A DNA stretch of 64,000 bases from Gnetum montanum (taxonomy: Eukaryota > Streptophyta > Gnetopsida > Gnetales > Gnetaceae): positions 95,238 through 159,237 of the forward strand of contig MNCI01024031.1 in assembly GCA_015680685.1 (NCBI GenBank), read 5' to 3'. The translations under genes were made by a program, and so were the position numbers. Below, in pieces: positions 1 through 11,939 of the stretch (position 1 is its first letter; every line of letters begins with the position of its first letter). The notes below the pieces were generated by a model. The model made no database searches. It was not told where the DNA came from and saw only the letters and a program-made list of their open reading frames with translations.

Positions 1-623
1 ATTCGTTGAAACTTAATGTTAAAATCTCTAATTGACTCTTTAACTCCTTGCTTAGTTTATATCAATCCACAGTATAGTTTTTGTTGATCTAAATGATTAC
101 CAAACTAGGCTAAGAAAAGATTCTTCATATCATCCCAACTTGTAATACTATTACTCGGTAAGTTTGAATACCAAATCTGAGCCATATCCTTTAGATTTGA
201 TACAAACAACCTACAAGCTTGATCTTCATGTTGAATATTTGCATGGGCTAAAGCTAACTCAAACATGTGAATATATTCTTCAGCTAAATAAGCTTTCCCA
301 GGAATAAAAGGCTCAGGCAAATATTTGTAAACTACCTTAGGAATATCATTGTAATTCTGAAATCCTAATGGTGTAACTCTTTGCCAAGGATTTGCCATCC
401 TATTCCTTTGAAATGTTGAACTCTTAGAATTTCTAGATCTCCTCTTACGAATTGACAAACCAGATATAATGGGTGATCTTCTTGATCTTCTAGTTTTCAC
501 TCTACTACTTGTTCCCAATTCAGAAACTTTCTTTTGTTCTTCTTCTGATGAAGAATCAGTCTTAGAATCTAGAATATCCTTTGAAAATTTGAAACTTTCC
601 AAACTATGAAATTTCTTGGTCAT
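1..623 (-). pseudogene. Retrotransposon gag, N-terminal part (minus element, runs off the left edge)
   Basis: The reading frame begins with an ATG at 623 and is open to 105. After a TAG it stays readable to base 1, with another stop near 45. The first 70 residues are Ser/Arg/Lys-rich. The remainder has the features of a Ty3/gypsy capsid: a Pro-rich linker, then a helix-rich segment ending in QACRLFVSNL, IWYSNLP and SWDDMKNLFL, which is the usual LTR-retrotransposon gag core. A primer-binding site and LTR lie directly upstream at 700-741, so this is the start of the element. The rest of gag and pol lie outside the window. Gag would form the cytoplasmic particle; this copy is broken. The same gag type recurs at 28.3-28.6 kb. 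Confidence 0.8.
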
Positions 624-715
624 GAACTAAAAATAGTATCTAATTCTTAAGCCTTACAAATAATTCTTGATGTACTAAAAGTATAAGGCTTATGAACCTA
701 GAGGCTTAATTTTCA

Positions 716-737
716 GCCCTCCTTCTAGCGCCAAAAG
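716..737 (-). promoter_or_regulatory. Primer-binding site of the left-edge minus element
   Basis: Read on the minus strand, TTTTGGCGCTAGAAGGAGGG lies just inside the LTR end and about 95 bases before the gag ATG, where a tRNA primer site belongs. I cannot assign the tRNA with certainty. A decayed version of the same site occurs at 28817-28843 in element B. Confidence 0.55.
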
Positions 738-740
738 AAC

Positions 741-2300
741 TGTTGGCGACCGTTTGGGACGCGACCGCCAATGAGTGTCCTCGAACAGGATTTAGGTGCC
801 TGCTGGTCTCTGGCAACACCAAGGCCCAGATACCTCCAAATAAACTCAGTAGTTAATGTGAGTATGTGTGTGTGCTGTTGCGGCGTGCGGTTGTGAGAAT
901 TGTAACAATTGCGTTGTGCGTGAACTACAAATGACTTACTTTAAAGAGATTCAGCCAACTTTGCCAAGTACTGTGAGTTCTTGAAAATTTCCTATTTTGT
1001 TCAACTGCCTAGTCTACGCGGTCCTTATAATACCTACTTGTAACAAATAAAATTTTGCAAAAACATTTGAGCACAACTCCGCAATCTACTCCTAATTTTC
1101 CCCAGAGAAAGAGATAGTTCCACAAGAAAACTAGAAATAGAGCAAGATTCGATGGAAATAAGCAGAAAGAAAAGAAAGCATATTTGTGTAGACCTCAAAT
1201 ATTTAAACAAGGTAAAATGATACGAGTAAACACTTCGCAATAAAGCTATCCCAAATTCAATATCTACGAATTGTTCAAACTTCCAAGGCTCAAACAAGTA
1301 ATATCTTCAAGACAATCCTATTATGCTACCAAAAATTGCTGCGTAAACTACCACGTACGAGACTCCATTTTGACTAGATAATAGATGTCAACGATTGCAT
1401 TCAAACTGAACCTTTAAAAGACTTGACAATTTCTGATTGAAATACCATGGGAATTCACTTTAAAGATAAAGAGAAGCTATTCATGTCCCATCAAAATACC
1501 AAAGATTTTCTGAACCCTCTCGACTACTGAATTGTTCAACGGCGTGACTACAAACAGAGGCTCTCTTACAACAATTCCAATAGCAGTTCCCACACGTTGC
1601 ACAATAATGAAATTTACTACTAAAATGCTCTCAAGGCTTTTAAACACAAGCGCTTCTATGGCAAAATTTTAATAGAAATCTCTATTGGGCAACAACAATA
1701 GTAAGAGCAATCTAAAAATCCCAAAATTACTTGCCAAGGATGATACTATCTAAACCACTAGCTAGACAATTTAAACAAAACAAAAAATGAAATGCATAAC
1801 TCACAGGACCATGACAAAGAGGCTGAAATCTTTATTCTAGCAAGTCATCTTGCAAGCAATCGTCACAACTTCTTCTTTACAAAGCTCTTCTCCCAAGACT
1901 CAAAATGTCTCCAAGTGAGAGCCCAAATGCTAACTTGTAGCCTTCTCAAAATGAGATGACAAGTCTTCTCCCAAAAGTCTTCCAAGTGATGTGAGTAGTG
2001 ATGATATGATTATGATGCTCCTCCTTGACCCTTGAAGCCTTTTTATAGGGTTCCAAGGTAGGTAGGAAAGTTACATTTTAAAAATATCTCACCTAACTTC
2101 TCTCCCAAGTAACTTGACTAACCAATTAGAAAATTACTTGCCCAACAAGTTAGGAGAAAGTTATGTAGTTAGGGAGTTAGGAAGTTATGCATAAAATTAG
2201 GAAAATTTTATGCTAACATTAATGTAATGTATCATTTAAATGGAATAATTAATATTTATAATGGGTAATAATTTTAAAATAATATTTGTTATGACTTGGG
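741..2300 (-). mobile_element. 5' LTR of the left-edge minus element (right end not resolved)
   Basis: The left end is TGTTGGCGACC at 741, next to the primer-binding site. A minus-strand TATA box (TATAAAAA) sits at 2040-2047, followed in transcript direction by Cys/Gln-free, stop-rich sequence typical of R-U5. I could not find a matching CAACA terminus to the right, so the outer edge is only bracketed between about 2060 and 2640. No coding potential is visible inside; short open frames here are chance. Confidence 0.5.
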
Positions 2301-2642
2301 ATAATTGAAGGCAAGTCTCTAAATCAAGGCTTCATACAATGAGTACTTCATGCTATGGATATACATATATATATATCTACATATATATATTGTTGGTTAA
2401 TTTATATTCCATTTTAACCATATGTTTTGGAAGTTATATCTATACTATAAATATTAAAATATTATAAACATGTTAATATTAATATTACAAATATTTGTAG
2501 GTAGTAACTTACATAATATTTTAAATAATAATGTTTCTGAAGTCTTAAGATAATTAAAAAAGGTAAGAGTATAACTGGGGCTTCATACTTAGCGCATATG
2601 GTTTTAAGAATTATTTCAAATTTTAAAATTTTATTTAATAAA
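2300..2642. other. AT-rich spacer, no gene seen
   Basis: Very AT-rich sequence with a short (TA)n run near 2365-2390. It may contain the outer end of the LTR to its left. I see nothing else in it. Confidence 0.5.
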
Positions 2643-2768
2643 CTACAACTCCGGTTTACCAGCATCGGTCCAAAATTTCTCCGGATACCTGTCTAGATAT
2701 GCCTCTGTGTCTTTGTTGCCGTATTCATCGGACTGGTATGCGATGCCGGATGCATCGGCGTTGGACAT
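2643..2768 (-). CDS. Possible 41-residue peptide or first/last exon fragment containing SDEYGNKD
   Basis: A minus-strand ATG at 2766-2768 sits in a good plant start context (GCAGCCATGTCC) and opens a frame of 41 residues ending in TAG. Its base composition is much more balanced than the surrounding AT-rich DNA. The peptide is acidic and hydrophilic. Residues 14-18 (DEYGN) resemble the dehydrin Y-segment (DEYGNP), but no K- or S-segment is present, so the resemblance may be chance. The frame is open upstream to 2882, where TTTGTGCAG could be a splice acceptor. It could be a small real gene, an exon of a truncated gene, or an accident. I do not recognise the family. Confidence 0.3.
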   Translation of the reverse strand: MSNADASGIAYQSDEYGNKDTEAYLDRYPEKFWTDAGKPEL

Positions 2769-2959
2769 GGCTGCTGTTTTGGAAGGTAAGTTGCAGGAGG
2801 AGTGAACGACATACCGCCTAAAATTTGAAATAAATCTTTCAGAAGAAAAAAGCCCTGTTTCTCGATGAAGTAACCTGCACAAATTTTTCGGAAGTTCTAG
2901 GGACGAGCTAGAAATACGCCTGCTTGTTCTCTGCCCTTTTTTTCTGTTCTTTGATCTCT

Positions 2960-3560
2960 GTTCTTTGATTTCTGCAGTGCAACCGTAGCTAGACCTTTAC
3001 GCGCGGGACAGAACACAGAAAAATACAGGTTCAGATTTGGGGGTTTTCTGTACATGGTGCTATTTTCGGAGGCCCCCTTTCCTGACTGCCGCCACCGCGT
3101 GTTGTGTTGGTGCCACTACCGTCGTCGCAGTCCTCGCCTGCCTCTGTTCGCCCGCCGGATCTGCGCCTCCATTGGCCAGATCTGTACCTTTCTCAGCCAG
3201 ATCTAGCCATTACTGAAGCCGTAGTGGCTGCCAGGCACAGAACAGAGGCTTCTCTCCTTCCGCCGCTGTCCATCCTCCTTCGTCGCCGACGCACAGCACT
3301 CCCCTGCCGTTTCTGCCTTCTGCGCTGGCACTTTCGCGATGGTCAACAACGGTGCACAGACTAGTGCGCGTGCCAACTCAAACGCCGACAAAAGGTAGAT
3401 CGGCTCCACTCACAATGGCGCTCATGTTAGTAGCAGCAGTGGTGCTCCAATGATGATCTTCAGCACTGGCGCTCCAATCCAAGGGTTTCAGGCTTTTCTG
3501 GGTTCCAACAACTGCGTGAGTGAGGGTTTTAGCATTTTTTCCCTGAATGCAACAAGCGCG
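2960..3560. other. GC-rich patch with short open frames on both strands, identity unknown
   Basis: About 600 bases are markedly richer in G and C than their flanks. The plus frame 3104-3364 and the minus frame 3203-3409 overlap and neither shows a domain. A plus-strand ATG near 3339 opens a short Ser/Ala/Asn-rich peptide (start MVNNGAQTSA) of the kind seen at the N-terminus of gag proteins or in low-complexity 5' exons, closed by TAG. The patch may be the 5' part of a broken gene or the leader of another retroelement. Confidence 0.3.
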
Positions 3561-3870
3561 GATGAACTCCAATGATTACACCATCGTAATTCAACGGCTG
3601 TGCCAAAATCAGGAGCGTACAAAAGGGCGTAAAACTAAAATATATATATTTTTTGAAATATTTATGAGAATGGTATTCCAACGTTTCCACCGAAATCCAT
3701 TTGAGCTCTGGCAGCAAATTTTCCAAAAGCCAGTTTTTGCCCCAAAATTACACCCATAGCAATCTTATCATCTCATTCAGACTTTGATTTAGAACCACAC
3801 CACAAAGTCTTAACCAATTGAACTTTGATTTGCCAACAACCTTAGAAGCATGACTTGACCTTTGTGAGTT
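3561..3870. other. Spacer, no gene seen
   Basis: AT-rich with short stop-rich frames; nothing supportable. Confidence 0.5.
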
Positions 3871-4965
3871 ATTGAAAATGAAGCAAGAGGCTTACCAAAA
3901 TTGATCCCATGAGTTTTTAGTTTTCAAATCAGGACTGCTCCATAGAATGGCCAAATGTGCCAACAGTATTGTCTATGGCATCTATGATGCCTATGTTGTT
4001 CCCTACTCTCCCTTCTTTCATGTTGTGATTCTCTAGAATGCCCTCATCCCCTTTCTTAACTATTTCATCTGTGATCTCTATTTCGCTTACTATTATCATC
4101 ATGGTCTTTTTCTTTATGACTACATCTAGATCTTGAAGGAGAGGGTGAAGGAGATGATGAAGGTGAAGAAGAAGCAGAACCATCATCATGACAATGTCTA
4201 CTACCTTCTCTTCATTGGTCGCAACCTCGCTTGTGATTATGATCAGAATGTCCATCTTTAGTATGCATTTGTGTTTCTTTTTCAGACCCTTTGTGTCCAT
4301 TGGTATCAGAACCTAGATTATGGATGGTTGAGTGAAAGTTTTGATATACAACCCCTTCACCAAAGTCAATGGGAGGAACATCATTTCATGGGAACCCTCT
4401 TGAGGTAGGTTCGCCACCCTCATTTTCACTTAAGACATGTGGGACATCCTGGGACCACTTACCCTTCATAGACTTGTGATGTCTCTCCTATTGTAGGTCC
4501 CTTTAACATTGTGCCTCTGTGGATCAATACTCTCTCAATTCATGTTCATGCACAACATATTTTTCTTGTAAATGTTGCATGCTAATTCATGTGAGAGCAT
4601 GAAGAAGCATGCTCAGGACTGAGCGATTGGGAGGTAACACTATGTTACCTTCTAAGTCTTGCCAACATAGTTGTTCACCCTTATGAGGGATAAAGGTAAA
4701 TTTTGACACATATTCATCGGGATGAACATATACCACATGGAACTATTGGGGTACTGGCGAATCATCATCATGTGTACTACACCTCTGATTATTTCCTATA
4801 TCAAACCTAGGCAGTGAAGCACTTTTGTAGGAAGAAGGAGATATGATTGTCTATTCAATGTGCAATATTCTTCTTTTTAATAATTATAAGATAACCAACC
4901 CTAAGGGTTCGTTCCAACGATGAGAAATATTTCCTAAGTTCTAATTAGTGCACAAACAACAAGGT
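3870..4965 (-). pseudogene. Decayed gag 5' region of a minus-strand gag(-pro) family element
   Basis: Reading leftwards from the primer site at 4966-4983, the minus strand shows an untranslated leader and then His/Asp/Ser-rich gag N-terminal sequence. The stretch at about 4080-4200 reads SSSPSSSPSPSPSRSR followed by HKEKDHDDNSKRNRD. The gag proteins of elements A (12.2 kb) and C (22.4 kb) have an equivalent Ser-rich, DEDECR-containing N-terminus. Several stops interrupt it, and homology is lost near 3870, so the copy is truncated. The longest open piece is 3929-4300, in a different, Ile/Met-rich frame that is probably not the gag frame. Confidence 0.55.
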
Positions 4966-4983
4966 CCCCTGCAACGACGCCAA
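4966..4983 (-). promoter_or_regulatory. Primer-binding site, tRNA-Asp type
   Basis: On the minus strand TTGGCGTCGTTGCAGGGG directly follows the LTR end. It differs by one base in the first 13 from TGGCGCCGTTGCC, the complement of the 3' end of plant tRNA-Asp. This is the primer type known from Athila-lineage elements. Confidence 0.7.
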
Positions 4984-5820
4984 TGATGAGTAGCGAGGTA
5001 TCCCTATGCTCAACCATATGAATACGAGCGTACACGCATGATCCAGTTGAATTCCAAGGACCAAGTGCTTATGTGCTTTTGTGGAACAAGGACGGGTTAG
5101 TCAATCATTGTCTTCTCAAGCTTACTTGTATGGTACGATTGTATGGTTAAGTAAACTTGAGGTATATGATTTTTATGGCTTTTATATTTTTATGTCCTAG
5201 TGCTACAATGGAAGAAGTGGACTAATTAAGTAACTATATTAACTTAACTAATTAGCTATGCTCTAACTAGTCCTAACACTAGCATCCATTCCCACTTACT
5301 GTACACATCCTAAACTAGTGTCACACTACTAGGATTACCAAACGCTAATCATTACTAGATTACCAAGTGTTCCACACATGCTTGCAGTGGTTGTACTGAG
5401 TGTGCTTACTTAGGAGAGATTAACAAGGTGAGAGAGAGAACATTAATTAACTAAGAAAAGCATTAATTATTTCAAATAACATTAATTAAGCTATTCCAAA
5501 TGCTACAAGGTTTATCACAAAGTTCGTCTTTATTGCTGTACACAAGGTGTGCTCAGGTACACAATGCTCGAATAAAGATCCATTGACTTTATGACTCCTA
5601 CTACGGGCACTCAAAAATAATTCTATCTCTAGAAAGGAAAAAAGGTAAGATTTTGGGTAAGGTACTAAGACTAATTGCCCAAACCAAGTGTGCCCACCTC
5701 TTATTTATAGGCAATGAGGTAGGTCCCGATATTGGATGCCCAATATCACTTGGAAGGCTTTGATATTGCAGACCGGATATCGCGAATGCAATATCGTGAT
5801 CACAATATCGTGGTTCATAA
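4984..5820 (-). mobile_element. 5' LTR of the minus element (family with TGATGA...TCATCA ends)
   Basis: The left end TGATGAGTAG abuts the primer site. The right end reads GGTTCATAA, one change from the family end TCATCA. A minus-strand TATAAATA lies at about 5702-5710, and just beyond it (5750-5815) sits the family's cluster of GATATC-like palindromes. The sequence matches, in the same orientation, the LTRs at 48237 and 49623, and in the opposite orientation those at 10957, 21087 and 26590. Confidence 0.75.
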
Positions 5821-6600
5821 CTTGGGTAAGTAATTCCTTTATTTTTTTTGTTTTTTTTTCGAGTCATCACTTTCACAAGTGAGGCTAGCCTCTATTAGAG
5901 TGCTACTATGCTTGTGTAGCCTAGAAGCATTTGGTTGATGTAGAGTCCAGTGTTTGTGTAATGAATAAAGCTTATGGTTTTTTCTCAATTTTACACTATT
6001 AATGCCTTAAACATTAAAACAATAAAAAAATTATAACCATGAAAAAATTTATTTCTTTCTCACTTTCATAAGTTGCAATGATTCAACCTTACCCAAGAAG
6101 GTCGTAGCTATATGGCATGGTGTTGGGCCATTGAGGTTATGAATAAGAGCCATTTTAGTTATAATTGTACTCATATGTGCATGTGGTATTGCACCTATTC
6201 CTTAAGGGATTGCAACATGAGCATTGCCCCTATCCCCAAGTGGAACTAGAATGTGTGTGCTTATTATTGTTTGTTTATCTTCTCTAAAGATAAAATTCAT
6301 AAAAATTATAAAACATAAAATTATAAATATTTTCTCAACCTTACATCATGGCAACACAAGTTTCCATTTGTATCACATGTATTATAATATCTTTTATATT
6401 TATGAAATGTAATGATATTCATAAGTATTCTTGGAAATTCACTCAACATCATCCTTGAATCATATGACTGGATCACACTGTGATATGTATGATACATCCT
6501 ATTGGTCCAAAATTGATGATTTGCTGAATTATTTGAAAATACTTGTGCATTCTTAATTTTAAATTTTATTCAAATCAATTATTTATTTTAGTTTTTTTTT
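5821..6600. other. Spacer, no gene seen
   Basis: AT-rich and stop-rich in all frames. It may include the leader of the degenerate element that follows, but no LTR or primer site was recognisable. Confidence 0.45.
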
Positions 6601-9400
6601 TAGGTTATGAACATAAATGAAATGGCAAATAGTGCTAAGAATCCACCAAAGATCTCTAATGATACCCCAAAAAGAAAAAGGACTTTTGTTACCTTTAAGC
6701 ATTCAAAGAATAAGACCCTTCCACTGGTCGTATTGGCTTATCATTAAGATATGTAGGGAAGGTGGGGGGATGCTCATGAATGATTCTTTAGGGACTTAGT
6801 TATTGTTTCACCAAATGATCTTATTGATGCCTTGATCAATATGGGTGTAGATAATGATTATATGGTGTACAAGACTCATGATCCCATGTTCAATGATTAT
6901 AATTCCTTGTACATTAAAGATATTTAAGATCAAGTAGCACAAAATGAGAATGGCTATAGCTTTTCATGTGATCATTCAGATGAGGAGCAAGAGGCTAAAG
7001 TAGATAAGAAAGACAAAGGACTAGCCCATCATCAAGATCCTTGGTTAGGTCACTTCACCCCAAGTATAGCTTAGCATGATGAAATTCTTTCCAAGATCTA
7101 GCATTTTCATTTATTTCCACCTACCGATGGTGATGATGAAGTTCCTTTGTTCCATTGGGTTGATTATCATGAGTCAATGGAAGCTATATCTATTGTAAAA
7201 AAGCATGTTCGTGAAAATACAATCAAACAAATCAACATTGCTAGTATACCAACGTATAGAAGATATACCATTAATAATCCCAAACTCCATATGCAAGCCT
7301 TTGATAATGCTTGCTACCTCTAAGGGATAATGAGTGATTGACAAATGTTGCGGTTGTTTCCATGTACCTTCATTGAACATGTGAAAACATAGTATAAATC
7401 TTTGCCATCTCAATCAATCTAAAGATGAAGAAATATGGTCAAAATATTCTACATAAAATTTCCAATTTATGGTTAACTTTCAAACATCTAAAATAAGATG
7501 ACTAGATGAAGGTAAGAAGCTCATGAGCTACTCGACATCATCATGGTAACATGCATAAAAATAGCTTACCGTTGTCTAAACCATGATTTTAGTTAAAGAG
7601 AGTAGTTGATGCATATCGTAGAAAGGCTAAGATATAAAATAAGAGAGTGCATGGACATGTATGTGATGGGCCAAGTGCATAATAAGTTCATGGCCCAAAT
7701 CAAAATGCTCTTAAACATCATTGCTAGCATGGAGGGTGAATGATGAAAGCGACAATCAGTCGAGAAGCATAATTGCAATCCATCACATACGTGGGAGGAT
7801 AAAAATGCTAAAGGTAATATCAAACTTTCTACTATAGTTGAGGCTATACTACAACTTAGATTAGAATAAATAAATCCTTAATGGACTTGGCCTATGATGT
7901 GAACCAAGTTTAGAATGTGATGGACAAGAGGATGACCACTACTCTCAAGGATACTGAGGATAAGGTGGTTGAAGCTATAACTAAAGCAATTATGCCACAT
8001 GAATGAAGCAAGAGGTATGATGGCAAGGGTAAAGGGAAGCTCTCTTACTCTAGTAGCATTCAAAAAGATTCAAATGAGGCTTTTGAATTCCCCTCTAATG
8101 ATGAGGATACTTGTAAGTACTATGTAGACTCTCATGATTCTCAATGTTGCACATTCATCACATGATTGATGAGATGAAATCATTTGGGATATCTTTGAAT
8201 CCTAGATTTTTCAAGAGGTAAATGAGGAGGATTCAATATCATGACTATTCATACTATCCTAGTGGTACTTATCCATAACACATGTAGTAGTACCAACAGT
8301 GGAAAACTCCAAATACTTGGGATGCTACTCCATGGAGTCTTTCCACTTCAATGCAACAATAGATGATGTATCTACATTATCCTTACTTTTATAGTGCATA
8401 GAAGGTATTTATCAGATCCCAATGATAATACATCAAAAGTACCTATCTATTTCTGGTAATCATGTGAACCAATCTTTCTACCAATAGCAACTTTTACTCC
8501 TTAATCCCATGCAAGGTGGGATAACCAATCAACTATAATCAAGGTAGGTCAAATCATGTAATATTACTACTGTTATTAATACTACTTCTATCCATGCATC
8601 TAGTTGATATCACCATTCATCTATTGATTTGATTATGGAAGGAAGTTTGAAGTCTTATAGTAGGAAATTTTACTATAACTGTAGACATGAGAATCACATG
8701 ACTAGGTCTATATCCTTCTCTCCACCTTACAAAGAGGATAATCATTCAAGCTAAAATAGATTTCATACTTATGATGTCTTGATGAACCTTCCTAACCATG
8801 ATTTGACTATAATATATGTCCCATGAATGAGTTTTAGTGCTGCATCTAGTGAAGATAGCATGATGGCAACTGATGATGATGTCATTATCATTTCTATATC
8901 TATGATGGTAATGTAGGTAGTTAAGGAATGATATTTGCTTGTAAAGTGACCAAATCATAGAAGTTGCATGATGGAGATCTAAATTGGTAAAAAGGATCAT
9001 TGCCTATCTCTCTATAACTCTAGTTTAAGAGTCAATCCATTTCATTCTAGTAGTACCTTGATTAGGAGTTTTCTCCTCTCAAGCATACTAAAATTTGATT
9101 AGAGCTAGGAGATTGATCATACACATACCTTATGAAATAGGTATGGAATGTAATCACTTCTATTGTAGGTTGGTCATATTTCTTTAATTTCCTAGTGCTT
9201 ACATCATAAGATAAGGTGGGAGAGGATCTTCATATTATAGTGGGAAGGGCCTGGATACACACTACACTATAAGAGAATATCCTATAATCCTTCCCAATCT
9301 TACTACACTATGGTCATAGGTCATTTCCATGAGCTAGAAAAAGCATATTTTGGGTAACACTTAGTGTAGTCTACTGCACGTCTTTCACCTTTGAGCATGC
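6600..9400 (+). pseudogene. Strongly decayed gag-protease region, plus strand
   Basis: Many stops and frameshifts, but blocks are alignable by eye to the gag of elements A and C. Near 8245-8330 the strand encodes a Tyr/Gln-rich stretch (YYPSGTYP, then QQWKTPNTW). It parallels the gag C-terminal region of A at 13565-13640. Further on, about 9230-9260 encodes VGRAWIHT, which matches the IIMGRAWLST block that closes the protease of element D at 52.8 kb. The order gag then protease is therefore preserved, with no reverse transcriptase following. It is older than A, whose 5' LTR interrupts the sequence downstream. Confidence 0.55.
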
Positions 9401-10956
9401 TTAATGCCAAATTTAATACTTAGAGGCTTCCTAAATGATAAGTATGGATTAGTCATGGGGGAAAAAGATTTATCTTTAGGAAATTAATAAATATTAGTGT
9501 GTTGAGTTAGAAATTTTTACTTTTTAAGCTTAATTGATAATCAATCATAAGATTTTTTTTCTTTTAGAGTATTTTTATTTGTATGTGTCAAAAACCCTAT
9601 TCAAGAGCTTTATGAATGCTCATCCAATAAGCCAATGCTGGATGGATGAGCACCAAATGGGATCAACATGAAGCTCTAATTTATGGAATACCCATTCAAC
9701 AATATTCATCCACCCACTTTTCTTCTACTCATCATTGATGAACTAGGCTCAAATCTAGTAGGGAGTAGGAAGTCACCTTACAAAGTGTTGAAGCCAATGC
9801 TACTAGAATTGTAGTTAGGTAATGGGTTCCATCTTACAATGCAAGCTTTAGAATCTTGGAAGAGTTCTTGGTTATTGCTATGAAAAAGTGTGTATCATCA
9901 AGGATTCTTGTAACCACTAGGTTGGTCTAGTTAGTGTGATTGTACCAAAATCCACATGCTGCATTTCCTAGCCACCCTACTCAAGATAGGTTTGTAATTT
10001 TATGAACTTGTATGTGCCATGTTGTGGATGATGAATTCTTATGTTTGATCAAGTAGAAGCCTTCAGGTCATGATCTAGCATATTAATCATTTCCATGATT
10101 TTCATGCTTCATAAAAAATCCTCTTTCCATGAAAAAATAAGATGATGATGAAAAGAAAAGAAAATTTAAAAAGGGAAAGAAAGAGAAACGAGAGAAGAGG
10201 TGACAGGAAGAGCAATGTACTTTTAAGCTTATTATTTGTACAAATTAGTGTGTTTTCCATCCAAACCAATCTCATACTTGTTCATACCAAAGTTATACCA
10301 ATAGTTGAACCTATGCCTATGTAAATGTTTCTCATGTTCAACTTCCTAGACCACTTGACTTCCCATAAAGTTGTAGTTCAAGATAATCTCTTACTCATTC
10401 CTACCCTAGCCATGAAGTCTTAGAAGTCTCTTTCTTTGTGAACCTTGGCAATGCTAATTGTTTCTTCCACCTAAGTCCCTAATCATTAGTTCCAAGGATC
10501 AATAATCTTCATCCTTGATCCAAGCCTTGACCAACTTTGAACTTAGAATATTTCTTCCTGATGGTCATGGTATTGTTCTTTTTGTGGGATGTGGAATCAT
10601 TAGCATAGCTAAAAGGGAGGTCTATGCCTTCCTAGAATTAATCCAAAAACTTTGGGAACTATCAATCATAATTAATCATATGGGAAGACATCCCATAATA
10701 TTAGGAATGGCAGACTAGGAGAATGTGATGGTGGTTCCTCTAAGATGATGTTATGAGGTTGCTAGAGATGTACCTATGTTGAAAGATTAAATGCCTTCCA
10801 TAAAGGTATCTCTTATTTCATATTCAAACTAGCTCTACCAGCATTAGTCTAGAGCACTAGTATTGAATGATCTATCTATGGCTCATTTTGATGCTCCTAT
10901 TCAGTCTAACACTCACATACCTTCACGAAGTGTTTCTTCTTCACATCGATCAAGTG
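9401..10956 (+). mobile_element. Non-coding 3' part of the decayed gag-protease element
   Basis: No pol domain can be read. The stretch has a purine-rich tract at 10140-10205 and a segment near 10555-10600, which correspond in order to the purine tracts and following segment in the 3' internal parts of A (14.9-15.2 kb) and C (25.2-25.5 kb). It ends at the 5' LTR of A. Confidence 0.4.
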
Positions 10957-11813
10957 TGATGATTCATGATTTTCCTAGCTCCAATATCAGATATCTAATA
11001 TCGAAGCCTTAATATTGGATAACCGATATCAAGGGTTAAGATGCAATGTTAGATATCTGATATCATGGCATATGTGCCAGCCTATAAATATAGCGCTTGG
11101 ACACATGGTTTACATATAGTTTTTAGTCAATTTTTAAATAGAGTAACAAAGTTCTTGCGATTTAGTCATATTGGAGTTAGAATATTTCTAAGTGCCCATA
11201 GCAGGAGTCTGAGTGTGTACAAACCTTTATTCGAGCACTAATGTACCTAAGCACAGTAGTGTGATGGGAATAAAGATGAGCCCTTTTGATAAACCTTGCA
11301 ACACTAAGAATAGAATTAATGTTTCTTTCAATGCATTTATTATTCATGCACTTTACTTTAATGCATGTTAATTAAGCAATTAATTTTAGTTATTAATGAA
11401 CACAAGCACAACCACTTCAAGCATACGTGTAGCACTTGGTAACCTAGAAATGCTTAACATTTGGTAACCTAGCAGCACTACATGCATTCAAGATGTGTCC
11501 GAGGAGTGGGAATAGGTCCTTATGTTAGGCTAACTAAGCAGTAGATTAATTAGATATTAAATTCCTCTACTTTTAATTCTTGTTCTAGGTAATTAAAATT
11601 ATAAAATATAAAATAATAAAAATCATATGCCTCACTCTGGACTAAACCATACATGACAAAGCTACCATTAGTCTAGGTGGGAAGATAGTGAACTGTGATC
11701 AAGACATAATGATCTAGATGCCACAACTAGTCCCATCCATAAAATTTGACCAGATCATGCATGAAAGCTTGTGATTCATATGGTTGGACATAGGGGTACC
11801 TCGTCGCTCATCA
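10957..11813 (+). mobile_element. 5' LTR of element A
   Basis: 857 bases from TGATGATTCATG to GCTCATCA. A plus-strand TATA box (TATAAATATAG) lies at 11083-11093, preceded by a cluster of ATATC/GATATC palindromes at 10985-11065. It is followed directly by a tRNA-Asp-type primer site. The bases just before it do not form a polypurine tract, so it is the 5' LTR of A and not the 3' LTR of the element to the left. Confidence 0.85.
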
Positions 11814-11836
11814 TTGGCACCGTTGCCAAGGATGGT
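11814..11836 (+). promoter_or_regulatory. Primer-binding site of element A, tRNA-Asp type
   Basis: TTGGCACCGTTGCCAAGG begins at the LTR edge. TGGCRCCGTTGCC complements the 3' end of plant tRNA-Asp (…GGCAACGGCGCCA), apart from one G-to-A change. Confidence 0.8.
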
Positions 11837-11939
11837 GTTAGTTATCTAGATTAGTTATATCACAAACAATCGTTGTAAAAGTATTAATGATTTGTCTTTA
11901 GAAAACATTAATATTTTAAGGTACACACATTATCAAACA

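Noticed and set aside
3104-3364. Plus-strand Pro/Leu/Arg-rich frame in the GC-rich patch
   Set aside because: Typical of chance translation of GC-rich DNA; overlapped by an equally long minus frame.
3929-4300. Minus-strand Ile/Met/Lys-rich 123-residue frame
   Set aside because: The homologous gag frame of A and C is a different phase; this one is its shadow.
10957-11813. Reading this LTR as the 3' LTR of the 6.6-10.9 kb remnant
   Set aside because: No polypurine tract precedes it, and a primer site follows directly, as for a 5' LTR.
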